From JAPOXR01 sp965221815 (GTDB lineage Bacteria; Pseudomonadota; Alphaproteobacteria; Rhodobacterales; Rhodobacteraceae): a stretch of DNA of 64,000 nucleotides. The notes under the pieces were generated by a model. The model had not been told where the DNA came from and searched no databases. It was given only the letters and a program-made list of their open reading frames with translations. The position numbers and the translations under genes were made by a program. The stretch's first letter is position 1; the number at the start of each line of letters is the position of its first letter. This document shows, one piece after another, positions 46,658-55,014 of this stretch. The stretch spans positions 248,001 through 312,000 of the forward strand of contig OZ244915.1 in the NCBI GenBank assembly GCA_965221815.1, written 5' to 3'.

Positions 46658-46981
46658 TCAGTGAATGCGGCGACTCGCGACGGGAGCCTGCGCCCAGTCC
46701 GCCTGCCCCAGCCCGTCGCGGCGGGCCTGTTGGGCCTGAAGGGTCTTCACGGCAAAGTCCGCGAACAACCGGTCCAGCATGTCGCGGGTCTGCTCGTCAT
46801 CGGCCGCGGCGAGTCCGACGCCGAGGAAACGCGCCGCCCATTCGAGGAATCCACAGGCCACGGCCGTGCTCGCCATCCCGTCGGATGCACCAGTGGCAAT
46901 CACCGTGCGCAGCTGCGCGAAAGCCCGCTCTGTCTGGGCAATACCCGCCGCCGCGGGATCATCGTGCTTTCCCCGGCTCAT
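46658..46981 (-). CDS. hypothetical protein in transfer operon
   Basis: This 107-residue, Ala-rich helical protein contains GFLEWAARFLGVGLAAADDEQTRDMLDRLFADF. Its ATG overlaps the stop of the upstream gene (ATGA), so translation is coupled. No family was recognised. Confidence 0.55.
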   Translation of the reverse strand: MSRGKHDDPAAAGIAQTERAFAQLRTVIATGASDGMASTAVACGFLEWAARFLGVGLAAADDEQTRDMLDRLFADFAVKTLQAQQARRDGLGQADWAQAPVASRRIH

Positions 46982-47331
46982 CTCCGTTGTGTCCCGCGGG
47001 GTTTCGGGGTCGCCCGTCCGCGCCGGCGTCTCTGACGGATCTCGGCACAGAGACGTGTGAGATGATCGCGATCCCGCGCGGCGGCGCGGCGTTCATTGAT
47101 CGGGCGGGGGCGATGGAACGCCTCCCGGGCGGGAATCCTCCATTGATCCGGTGAAGAGACATTGCCATCATCCTCGCCGGGCCGCCTCAGAGGCCGATTC
47201 CGCCCCTCTGGGGTGCCATCCCGTGTTATGAGGGAGCCAACCCTCCGAATTCCCGTGATGTACGAAAAATCGCCCTTGACGGGAAGTGTGCTCGCCGGAC
47301 GGGGTGCGGGTTTCCGGGTGGGATCAGGCAT
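46978..47331 (-). CDS. small basic hypothetical protein
   Basis: This 117-residue, Arg/Pro-rich protein starts at ATG 47331, which lies inside the stop region of the upstream gene (ATGCCTGA). The C-terminus is a basic tail (RQRRRRGRATPKPRGTQRR). Middle segment: DQWRIPAREAFHRPRPINERRAA. It may bind nucleic acid. No family recognised. Confidence 0.5.
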   Translation of the reverse strand: MPDPTRKPAPRPASTLPVKGDFSYITGIRRVGSLITRDGTPEGRNRPLRRPGEDDGNVSSPDQWRIPAREAFHRPRPINERRAAARDRDHLTRLCAEIRQRRRRGRATPKPRGTQRR

Positions 47332-47848
47332 CCGAGCCATCTCGAGTCTCGTCCCGATCCGGGATGATGTCCTCAATCTCTCCCCAGTCCGTGAAGAGCG
47401 AATCGATATCGAGGGGGTCCAGCCCTGCCGCCTTGCGGCCCCGGGCGGTTAGATCCGTCAGGAAGACCAGGCTGTGGATCTCTTTGCGCCACCAGTTCGG
47501 ATCCAGGCTGTCCCCGTTGACACCCTTCCCCCGGATCGGGGGGAGGGTCGTAAGGACGGCCCCGATGAGTCGGATCGCGTGGGTCAGCGTATCGGTGATC
47601 TCGCGCGCTGCGGCGCGCCGCTGGGCGGGTGTGCGGGATGTCGCCTCCGCCCCGCCTCCGGGTGTCTTGGCAGGGGTCCCGGTCCTGAATGTCGCTCCGC
47701 TCTCGCTTGGCCTGGAATCCAGGCGCCCTGCCGCTTCCAGCAGTGCGGTGGCGACCGCGGCGGGCGGCAGATGGTTCATCCGGAACGAGGAGAGGAAAGC
47801 GTCCAGCCGGGCGCGGGCTTCGTTGAGTGGGTCCGTGGAGTCTGTCAT
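47324..47848 (-). CDS. hypothetical protein in transfer operon
   Basis: This 174-residue protein from ATG 47848 begins MTDSTDPLNEARARLDAFLSS. It has a helical middle (REITDTLTHAIRLIGAVLTTLPP) and an acidic C-terminal part ending in EIEDIIPDRDETRDGSDA. It follows the ATPase-like gene by 16 nt. No family was recognised; a longer reading to 48001 overlaps that gene and is rejected. Confidence 0.55.
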   Translation of the reverse strand: MTDSTDPLNEARARLDAFLSSFRMNHLPPAAVATALLEAAGRLDSRPSESGATFRTGTPAKTPGGGAEATSRTPAQRRAAAREITDTLTHAIRLIGAVLTTLPPIRGKGVNGDSLDPNWWRKEIHSLVFLTDLTARGRKAAGLDPLDIDSLFTDWGEIEDIIPDRDETRDGSDA

Positions 47849-47864
47849 GGTGTCCCTGTTCGCC

Positions 47865-48950
47865 TCATATCGGCTTCCCATGCCGATTCCAAAAAGGCAC
47901 CCAGCGACGTCGGCCAGCAACCGGTCCCGCATCACCCGGCTCATCGGTCGGGCCCGAATCCGTGAAACCGGTGAATTCCGGTTCAGCATCCTTGGGGTCA
48001 CAGGCCGCGGGGTCGCACGCAGAGCTGAAGATGGCGATGCCGTGGGGATCCAGCTCTTCTACACCGCACCGCGGCGGCAAGTCCGCGGAGTTCAGCGGCG
48101 CGCCCCAGTTGATTTCCATCTCCGGATCCCCGTCCGGGGAATCAGCATCGCCGTCCCCGTCCGGCATGGCGCGACTCTCGCGTGGGATCGGGATCACGAT
48201 TGCGACCGGCTGATCGTTGACGGTGACCGCTATTTCCCGAAACTTCCTGAGATCCACGTTAAATTCAGAATCTGTTGGGACCGGTGCCCGCCAGAGGTGG
48301 ACATTCACGTCTGCCTCATGTTCCACCCTCATATTCGACAGACGACCATATTGCCGTATTGCCGGGTCCTGAAGAAGAACGATGGCGCAACGCAGCTTCT
48401 GTGCCAGTTCCGTGAGTTCCGTGATGATCCGATCATTACCCTCATGGCCTAAGGGCAGCAGGCTGTCCCACCCCATCAGAAATATCACGGAGGGATTTGT
48501 CTCCTGAGCCGTTGATCGGATCAACTGCAGATGATCGTGGTCAGGGAGATCAAACACCCAGTGCGTGTGGTCCGTCCAGATCGCCGGATCCAGATCAAAA
48601 TGCCGGGTGATGGCCCAACGTGTGAGGTTGATCTGGCGTGGATCCAATCCGCAGAGGAAGAGGAGATGATGTTTGCGTCGCTCTGCCGGGTTCGCCGCGC
48701 GTTGCAGGTTTTCCCCGATCAGTGGGCACCCACTGATCAACTGCGCGGCGGCCAGCAGTGTGAAGGCCATCACCAGGTCATTCTTTGATGAACATTGCCA
48801 ATTTGCCACACTTCCGCTTTGAATCAATCCCCGGAGCGGTTGCCAGGGAGCAAAACAGCAGTTCTCATCGGGCAATGTCCCCTCGACGATGGGTACAATC
48901 GTCTTGATCTTGTCGTCGGCCGCCTCCGGTCGGGTCATTCCAAATGCCAT
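47865..48950 (-). CDS. RecA/RepA-like ATPase-fold protein with degraded P-loop
   Basis: This 361-residue protein follows the layout of AAA_25/RepA-like ATPases. A GSVANWQCSSKNDLVMAF segment stands where the Walker A loop should be. HHLLFLCGLD follows, then a strand before an Asp/hydrophobic block (NPSVIFLMGWDSLLPLG) and AIVLLQDPA. The GxxxxGK[ST] loop is replaced by QCSSKNDL, so normal ATP binding is doubtful. The C-terminal quarter is acidic and has several cysteines. In plasmids this family supplies helicase or ATPase functions for replication. Here it may be a structural or regulatory relic. Confidence 0.5.
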   Translation of the reverse strand: MAFGMTRPEAADDKIKTIVPIVEGTLPDENCCFAPWQPLRGLIQSGSVANWQCSSKNDLVMAFTLLAAAQLISGCPLIGENLQRAANPAERRKHHLLFLCGLDPRQINLTRWAITRHFDLDPAIWTDHTHWVFDLPDHDHLQLIRSTAQETNPSVIFLMGWDSLLPLGHEGNDRIITELTELAQKLRCAIVLLQDPAIRQYGRLSNMRVEHEADVNVHLWRAPVPTDSEFNVDLRKFREIAVTVNDQPVAIVIPIPRESRAMPDGDGDADSPDGDPEMEINWGAPLNSADLPPRCGVEELDPHGIAIFSSACDPAACDPKDAEPEFTGFTDSGPTDEPGDAGPVAGRRRWVPFWNRHGKPI

Positions 48951-48953
48951 CTT

Positions 48954-49490
48954 TCAAGCCTCCATCTGTGATTTGTCCAGGGGTCTGCCGGCCAGACGAT
49001 TCCGGAGATCCACGCTCTTGCGTTCACGCGTCCCGGCCAGTCCGTGTAACTGGCCGTAGGCGGCGCAGGACTGCAGCAGCCCGTCCAGGGCGGCGATCTG
49101 GTGCCGGAAGATGGCCTCACTGGGCGGCCGGAGAAGATGTCGGAGCCAGGTCTCATCGAAGGGTGTCAGCAGATCATCCGCATGCCGCGCGGCGCTCTGG
49201 AAATAGGACCGGTCTGTCAGCATGCGCACCACGGACGCCTCGAGGATTTCAAAATTCAGCCCCTCTGCCAGCGCCGCCTGTTGCAGGGCCGCGCCGGGCT
49301 CGGGCGGTGTGACCATCCGACCCGCCTCTTCATAGAGGGTGTCCGGGGGCCGAAAGAGCGCATCCAGATGCGCCGCCCCCGCTGCCGTCACGTTCTCAGC
49401 CAAGGCGGGATCCGGCCGCGGTTGAGAGACGAGTCCCGTCAGCCGGGCCTTGATCCGGCGTCTCAGGTCACGGGCGCGTTGACCGATCAC
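48954..49490 (-). CDS. hypothetical protein in transfer operon
   Basis: This 178-residue protein begins at GTG 49490, directly after the upstream stop. A helical segment LNFEILEASVVRMLTDRSYFQSAARHADDLLTPFDETWLRHLL dominates the middle. It ends in MEA, encoded by ATGGAGGCTTGA, whose GGAGG serves as the ribosome-binding site of the next gene (ATG 48950). No family recognised. Confidence 0.55.
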   Translation of the reverse strand: MIGQRARDLRRRIKARLTGLVSQPRPDPALAENVTAAGAAHLDALFRPPDTLYEEAGRMVTPPEPGAALQQAALAEGLNFEILEASVVRMLTDRSYFQSAARHADDLLTPFDETWLRHLLRPPSEAIFRHQIAALDGLLQSCAAYGQLHGLAGTRERKSVDLRNRLAGRPLDKSQMEA

Positions 49491-49802
49491 TCAGGCCTCC
49501 ATTTGTGGATTGTCGTCCGTCCCGCCGGACATGGCCATCTTGTAGCAGGCGGAATCCACCCGCTCGGTGATTTCCCGGTTGGTCAGCTCGTCGGCACTGC
49601 ATTGCTGGCGCCAGTCCATGACGAGCTTGGTGGCCTTGGCGATCGCCGCGATCTCGTTTGCCCCGGCCGCGCCGGTTCGGGCCACGGTCTCGATCGAGTC
49701 ATCGAAATAGGCTTCGGCCATCCGCAGGAATCGGTCCCGGAGAATCCGGTATTCCGCAAAATTCACCCCGCCCACATCTGTCGGCTGGCGCGCCTCTTCC
49801 AT
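49491..49802 (-). CDS. hypothetical protein in transfer operon
   Basis: This 103-residue helical protein contains YRILRDRFLRMAEAYFDDSIETVARTGAAGANEIAAIAKATKLVMDW. It too ends in MEA, with GGAGG inside the last codons driving the following GTG start. It begins 3 nt after the secretin stop. No family recognised. Confidence 0.55.
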   Translation of the reverse strand: MEEARQPTDVGGVNFAEYRILRDRFLRMAEAYFDDSIETVARTGAAGANEIAAIAKATKLVMDWRQQCSADELTNREITERVDSACYKMAMSGGTDDNPQMEA

Positions 49803-49805
49803 CCC

Positions 49806-51839
49806 TCACGCCTCCGTCAGCCCGACGCGCACGATCACCACGAGGGCGGTGCGATGGCTCTCCCCCGTCCGACCGGTATAGAGGAGGCCGCTGCCGCCCC
49901 CGGTCTGGACCCGGTCCTGTTCGTAGCCTGAGAGGACCAGTGTCTCCCCGGGCTTGAGCAGCAGTTGCGAGGAGATCATGCGGCTGTCAAATTCGGGCAG
50001 TTCGACACCCTCGAAACGTTTGAAGCCGATCAGTTTGTTCTGCATCAGGTTGAGGCTGAGCTGCACATCATGGCTGCCCCCGTTCGGCACGAGCCGCGGC
50101 AGGAGATGCAGGGACAGGCCCGAATCCACCGAGTCGGTTTCGACACCGGACCCGCCTCCCTCCGTTCCCGCCGTCTGACTGGAGACATAGTTTTCGGTGC
50201 GGGTCAGGATGATCGGGGCCGGGACGCCGGATTGCACGGCGGTCCGGGCAGTCCGATAGGCCAGGACAGAGGAATTGTCGGCGAGGGCCTTGAGGTCGAG
50301 CTGTAATCGCCGCCCGGAAATCACATCGATGATTGAGGCTTCGCCCGCGCCGGGCAGATTGAATGCGACCGCGGGTGCCAGTTCGTTGCGCAGGATCTCC
50401 GCTTCTGCCGATACCCCGTCACCGCGCAGCACAGCCGCCGCCCGCGTGGCTTCTGCCAAGGCCGCCTGCCCCTCATTGCGCAACCTGGCGGCCTCGAGCG
50501 TGCCTTCACTGAGGGCGGCCGCGACACGTTGTTGATCGACATCCGACACTGTCCCGGCTGCCGCTTTTGCCAGATCGTCGTCCTGTCGGGCCGCCACAAG
50601 TTCGGCCTCGGCACTCACCTTGTCGGCGAGTGCCTGCGCGCGCTGTTCGGTTGTGGCCCCCGCGAGTTTGGCCGCGGCTTCCCTCACCTTGATTTCCGCA
50701 TCCGCGACAGCTTTGCGGGCCTCATCCCGGGCCTTGTTTGACGCCGCCACGGATTCCGCCCGGATTTTTGCGGCCTCGGCCTCTCCTTGTGCGGCGGCGA
50801 GTCTCGCTGCGTCTTCCTTGGTCGTACGTGCGGTGCGCCCGGCCAGTTCGGTTTGTGTGGCTTCGGCTTCTTTTGCGCGGCGCGCCCCGGCGGCCCGTGC
50901 TCGGACATTGTCGCGTTCGGCCCGCATTTCCTCGACCGAGGCGTTGCGCATTTTCAGCCCGAGTTCAAATTCAGAGGATCGCCCGGCATCGATCTCGTAG
51001 ATCCCGATCTCCATGGTGATCCGCTGGGTGTAGAGGTCGGTCCAGGCGGCGGCGATACGCCCGGCTGATTCGAGGTCGGAGGGGCGTCCGGTCACCAGCA
51101 CCCGTCCGGACGCGCGGATCAGGGTGACGGTGGCCGGGGGGCGAACCGAGGCTTCCAGTTCGGCCTGCAGACCGATCCAGGGATCCTGTTCGGCGGTGGT
51201 GGACATCGTGACCGACCGGTCCTGCCCCCCGCCTGACAGCCCGCCCGAGGAGGAGGCGAGCGTGGCTGATCCGGCGGGGAGAGGGATGGTCCAGGCCTGC
51301 GTGCGCACGGCCGAGAAAACGATCTGGCGTCCGTCGAAACGCCAGAACAGATTGTATTCGCCAGCGACCCGGTCGAGCAGGGCGGCCAGGGCCCCGTCAT
51401 GGGTGATGGGTCGCCCGCCTTCGATCGGGATTGAGACGACCTCACCGTCAGGCGCGGTGAGGGTGTCGATCACGGTCACCGGCAGTCCGGAGGCGGCGGC
51501 GATCACGTTGGCGGTCTCGCGGATCGGTTGTTGCGCCGCGATGGTCACTGCGATGGCGTCCCGCTGTTGCAGCCGGGCGGGCAGGGGAAATCCGTTGGGA
51601 TGGTCCGCGTTGCGCGGTTTCAGCGTCTCATCCGCGGAGCCGTAATGGGGTTTGCCGGAGTGCCGCACCCCGCCGGCGACCGGTTGCGTCCGGGCGATCT
51701 CGGCCACGGCATCGACCCGTGCGCCGATCCGTTCGCGTTCCTCGATGAAGTCGCCGCCCTGGCCGAAGGGCCCGCAGCCGGTGAGCCCGCCCGCGAGTGC
51801 TGCAGCGGTCAGGGTGCTGATGAGTTGACCCGCCCGCAT
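49806..51839 (-). CDS. pilN: PilN-type lipoprotein secretin with large helical insertion
   Basis: This 677-residue outer-membrane secretin of the type IVb/IncI PilN class has a lipoprotein signal with Cys22 (LAGGLTGC). An N0/N1 region follows (about residues 80-280; IPIEGGRPITHDGALAALLDRVAGEYNLFWRFDGRQIVFS). The secretin domain (about 485-677) contains LSLHLLPRLVPNGGSHDVQLSLN and LLLKPGETLVLSGYEQDR. Between them, residues about 301-486 form an Ala/Glu/Lys/Arg-rich helix not normal for secretins. The start ATG 51839 is 2 nt from the topoisomerase stop. It would form the channel for a pilus or transfer apparatus. Confidence 0.8.
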   Translation of the reverse strand: MRAGQLISTLTAAALAGGLTGCGPFGQGGDFIEERERIGARVDAVAEIARTQPVAGGVRHSGKPHYGSADETLKPRNADHPNGFPLPARLQQRDAIAVTIAAQQPIRETANVIAAASGLPVTVIDTLTAPDGEVVSIPIEGGRPITHDGALAALLDRVAGEYNLFWRFDGRQIVFSAVRTQAWTIPLPAGSATLASSSGGLSGGGQDRSVTMSTTAEQDPWIGLQAELEASVRPPATVTLIRASGRVLVTGRPSDLESAGRIAAAWTDLYTQRITMEIGIYEIDAGRSSEFELGLKMRNASVEEMRAERDNVRARAAGARRAKEAEATQTELAGRTARTTKEDAARLAAAQGEAEAAKIRAESVAASNKARDEARKAVADAEIKVREAAAKLAGATTEQRAQALADKVSAEAELVAARQDDDLAKAAAGTVSDVDQQRVAAALSEGTLEAARLRNEGQAALAEATRAAAVLRGDGVSAEAEILRNELAPAVAFNLPGAGEASIIDVISGRRLQLDLKALADNSSVLAYRTARTAVQSGVPAPIILTRTENYVSSQTAGTEGGGSGVETDSVDSGLSLHLLPRLVPNGGSHDVQLSLNLMQNKLIGFKRFEGVELPEFDSRMISSQLLLKPGETLVLSGYEQDRVQTGGGSGLLYTGRTGESHRTALVVIVRVGLTEA

Positions 51840-51840
51840 G

Positions 51841-54150
51841 TCAGCGTCCCCGTCCGGGTGGGGGATTGTCGTCGAGGAAGCGGCGGCAGGCGTCAAAATC
51901 GGTGCGCACATCTGTATCGAGATCGATTCCGTTGCGCGCCGCGATCCGTTCGGCGAGCGCGACCATCTTCGCGGTCGGCGGGTTCCCCCCGGGGAGGGTC
52001 TTCAGCCGGTCGATCTCGTCGTTGGTCACCCGGAAATCGGTGTCCCAGCCGGCGGGGAGATCCTCCAGATCGGTTCCGGTGGCCTGGGCCAGGCGCTTGA
52101 GGAATTTGATTTTCCCGTCACTGGGGGTGCGGTCGGTCTCGTCATGGGTCATGGGGGTCTGTCCTCTCTGGGGGCGGGCGCGTTGGGTCCCGCGGGTTGG
52201 GCGGCGTCGGGACTGACCATACCGCGAACGCGGTGCCGATGCACCTGTCTTGTGGGGACCGGTGTCCGCCGCCCCGACCACGCCCGCCTCGAGTGTCTGG
52301 ATGACGTCGAGTTGCTGGGCGCAGCGCGCCGCGATCGTCTCCACGACGTCCCACCAGTCGGCGCCGTCGGATTGGACCAGCGCGTCCAGTTCGGCTTCCC
52401 AGATCGCGGTCATGCCGGGATCGACCAGCTCACCGAGATGCCGGTCGAGGATCTGCCAGAGTGTCCAGCCCCGCGGCGTCGGGACGTAGCGCGCGGCGCG
52501 CCCCTTGCCGTCCAGTGTCACCTGTCCCTGGCGCACCAGTCCGGCGATGACGGAGTCGCGGGTGGCGGGAGTGCCGATTCCCCCGGCGTCCTTGAGGCGA
52601 TCCTTCTCTGGTCCGTCGGGCAGGAATGTCCAGGCATCGCGCATCGCTTCGATGATGCCGCCTTCGGAGAATCGTGGCGGCGGCTTGGTGAGCCGGTCCT
52701 TGAGCTCTGTCCCGGTGACGGCCCCGCTTGTGCCATCGCCCAGGGCGGGCAGGGCTTGATCGGGGGCGGCGGTGTCAGTCTCGGTGGATTGCGCATCCGG
52801 TTCGCTGTTGGCGTTCGCAGCTGCGTTTTCGGTCCAGCGTTTCCATCCCGCTTCGATCGTCGTGTTTCCTGTGGCGGCGAAGGTGGCTGTCCCCAGGTCT
52901 GTGGGCACCGTGAAGCTGATCGTGGTGGCGTCATAAATCCAGTCGGTTTCGGTGACGGCGAGGAAGCGGCGCATGATTTCGTGCGCCAGCTGCGTCTCGC
53001 CATCCCCCAGCCCGTCCATCAGGCGCGGCCAGTCCTTGAGGGTTTTCGGGTTGGGGGCAATCGCATGGTGGGACGCCCCTTCGAGCCGTTTGTCGGAGAA
53101 GATGCCCCGCGCCCCCTGGCGGATCTGACCGGCCCCGATCCCCGACTCCCCGAGGATGGCGGCGCAGCCGGTACGCATTGCGGGCGCGTCTGCGACCATC
53201 GCTTCGGGGAGCGCGCGGGCATCCCCGCGGGGATAGGTGACCAGCGGCACATCCGAATAGATGCGTTGTGCGCGATCGGCCGTCTCCTTGGCGGGCCAGC
53301 CGAACCGGGCGGCCATGTGCCGCTGCAGGCCGGACAGATCGAAGGGCGGCGGGGGTCCCTTGCGGGCGCGTTTGGTGACCACCCGGAGCGGTCCCTGCCA
53401 CTGGCGCGCGGCGCGGGCGATCGTCTCGGCCTCCTCTTTCCGGCGGATCGGGGCCTTGGGATTGGCGGGATGCTGGCGGCATTCGGCGACGAGATTTGCG
53501 CTGTCGGCGACAACATCGGCGCGGATGCTCCAGCGTGTTTCCGGCCGGAAATTGCGGATCTCCTGTTCGCGCTGGCAGATGATTCCGAGGGTCGGAGTCT
53601 TGACGCGGCCGATCCCGATCACCCCGCGGGTCTCCCCCATGAGCTGTTTTGTGACGGCCCGGGTGAGCGACAGATTGACGATCTGGTCGGCCTGACGGCG
53701 CGCTTCCCCGGCCCCGAGCAGCCCGGCAAACTCATCGACCGGGCGCAGATTCTTCCACGCGGTGCGCAGGGATTCTGTGTCTTCCGCGTTGAAAATGGCC
53801 CGCAGGACGGTCCCCCGGAACCCCGCTTCCTGCAGGATTTCCATGCCGATCAGGTGACCTTCGCGATCACAATCGGTCGCCACGATGACCCGCGTTGCGA
53901 AGCTGATCGCCGCCTCGATCCGTTTACGGGCCTCCTCCAGTCCGCTGCCTTTGCGGGGTTTCAGGGCATACGGTTCTCCGGGATTGAGCAGATCAAAGCT
54001 CCACCGTGCCCACGCATCCCGGACCTCCTGCGGCTCTTCGAGGTCATAGAGGTGCCCCCGCGCGGCCACCACCTGGCGGCTGTCCAACCCGATGGCATTC
54101 AGGATATTCACCCGCTGCGAGGGTTTCTCGCAGATCACCACATCCACCAT
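51841..54150 (-). CDS. type IA DNA topoisomerase (TopB/TraE-like)
   Basis: This 769-residue protein starts at ATG 54150 (MVDVVICEKPSQRVNI) with AGGGGG upstream. Its Toprim domain keeps the first Glu8 and the acidic triad in ATDCDREGHLIG (residues 90-101). EARRQADQIVNLSLTRAVT and GIGRVKTPTLGIICQREQEI follow, and the catalytic Tyr306 is in VTYPRGDARALP. The usual DREGE is DREGH here. Conjugative plasmids (RP4 TraE, IncI relatives) encode such enzymes. It opens the long operon and lies next to the iteron array, so a role in replication or transfer DNA processing is likely. The C-terminus is a basic tail without zinc fingers. Confidence 0.92.
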   Translation of the reverse strand: MVDVVICEKPSQRVNILNAIGLDSRQVVAARGHLYDLEEPQEVRDAWARWSFDLLNPGEPYALKPRKGSGLEEARKRIEAAISFATRVIVATDCDREGHLIGMEILQEAGFRGTVLRAIFNAEDTESLRTAWKNLRPVDEFAGLLGAGEARRQADQIVNLSLTRAVTKQLMGETRGVIGIGRVKTPTLGIICQREQEIRNFRPETRWSIRADVVADSANLVAECRQHPANPKAPIRRKEEAETIARAARQWQGPLRVVTKRARKGPPPPFDLSGLQRHMAARFGWPAKETADRAQRIYSDVPLVTYPRGDARALPEAMVADAPAMRTGCAAILGESGIGAGQIRQGARGIFSDKRLEGASHHAIAPNPKTLKDWPRLMDGLGDGETQLAHEIMRRFLAVTETDWIYDATTISFTVPTDLGTATFAATGNTTIEAGWKRWTENAAANANSEPDAQSTETDTAAPDQALPALGDGTSGAVTGTELKDRLTKPPPRFSEGGIIEAMRDAWTFLPDGPEKDRLKDAGGIGTPATRDSVIAGLVRQGQVTLDGKGRAARYVPTPRGWTLWQILDRHLGELVDPGMTAIWEAELDALVQSDGADWWDVVETIAARCAQQLDVIQTLEAGVVGAADTGPHKTGASAPRSRYGQSRRRPTRGTQRARPQRGQTPMTHDETDRTPSDGKIKFLKRLAQATGTDLEDLPAGWDTDFRVTNDEIDRLKTLPGGNPPTAKMVALAERIAARNGIDLDTDVRTDFDACRRFLDDNPPPGRGR

Positions 54151-54196
54151 ATCAGACCCCCTGAATTCAGACCTCACGATCCTCCCTTGGCGCGGT

Positions 54197-54438
54197 GTCA
54201 CCCCCAAAACCGTCATTTGTCACCGCTCAATCCGCCATTTCACCTGCGGCCGTGAAAATCGCTCTTTGGCGCGGTGTCACCGCCCAAACCGTCATTTGTC
54301 ACCGGTCAAAAGGCCACCAACCCCACAGTTTCCTCCAGTTCCCGCCCAAACCGCCATTTTTTCTGACGCCTCTCAAATGGCTCGTCTGCGCGGTGTCACC
54401 GGTCAAACCGTCATTTGTCACCGCTCAATCCGCCATTT
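54197..54438 (+). repeat. seven 22-bp iteron-like repeats
   Basis: Units of 22 bp start at 54197, 54219, 54276, 54298, 54338, 54395 and 54417. Each runs GTCACCG, then a variable 2-nt step and CAAWCCG, then YCATTT; units 4 and 5 are degenerate in one half. Three pairs are exactly tandem (54197/54219, 54276/54298, 54395/54417) and each pair is preceded by GCGCGGT. All point the same way. They lie 47 nt upstream of the topoisomerase start and next to the AT-rich stretch, as in iteron-type replication origins. Confidence 0.85.
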
Positions 54439-55014
54439 CTCCGGGAGCTCCAAAATCTCTCTGATTCCCCGCCTTCCGGCCCCGTACTGGGCCACCGCCA
54501 CCGTCCGTTCGTCATCCCCATGCCCCATCACTCCGTCATCCCCGGAGATCCCCCGCCGCCGATTTTCCACTCCCCCGATTCCTTCCCGATAATTCATAAA
54601 CAGGAAAAAAAAGAAAAAAACTATAAATATATAAATTGCCAAAAAGAATTTTATGGCATATAAAGACAATTACATCAAACAGAAAAATAACACAATTTCT
54701 AAAATTGAAATTCATCTTAGATTGGAATAAAATCATTTCAGTCAGTTCATCAATAATGACATTGTAAGGGTCAAAAGAGGATATTTCCAAAAAATGAAAA
54801 TCAAGAGCTTGCAGTAAAAGATGTCGAATGCCTTGACTTCTTTTCATGTCAATTCACAATTTGTCAGTTGTCCGCAGAAAATCATGATATTTAGTTTATG
54901 GTTTTTGGGTTATCGTCAGAACGGGTTGCAATTCCCTGTTTTGCCGGATAATGATAATATACAAAACACCTCAAAGAGGCTGAGCAGTAAAAAAACAAAC
55001 AGGGGATTTTTCCG
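54439..55014. other. AT-rich non-coding stretch, candidate origin/unwinding region
   Basis: About 580 nt without a supported gene. From roughly 54590 to 54960 the sequence is strikingly A+T-rich for this element, with A-tracts and ATAAATATATAAATT. It joins the iteron array on one side and a putative promoter for the par/dot operon on the other. Short open frames here are artefacts of composition. Confidence 0.6.
54926..54954 (+). promoter_or_regulatory. putative promoter for the parA-dotB-icmT operon
   Basis: TTGCAA (54926-54931) and TAATGA (54949-54954) with a 17-nt spacer fit a sigma-70 type promoter, about 60 nt upstream of the TTG start of the truncated parA. A second TAATAT box overlaps just downstream. 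Proposed on motif and position only. Confidence 0.4.

Noticed and set aside
47865..48950. Normal RepA-type helicase ATPase
   Set aside because: The Walker A glycine-lysine-Ser/Thr core is missing, so enzyme activity cannot be claimed.
51838..54255. Very long plus-strand open frame opposite the topoisomerase
   Set aside because: It is the antisense shadow of a G+C-rich gene with recognisable Toprim and active-site motifs; the plus-strand reading has no family features.
54197..54438. CRISPR array
   Set aside because: The repeats are directly tandem or irregularly spaced, without uniform unique spacers, and no cas genes are present.
54418..54669. Short hydrophobic minus-strand frame in the AT-rich stretch
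   Set aside because: The Phe/Ile run comes from A-tracts on the opposite strand, and the frame enters the iterons; no ribosome-binding site.
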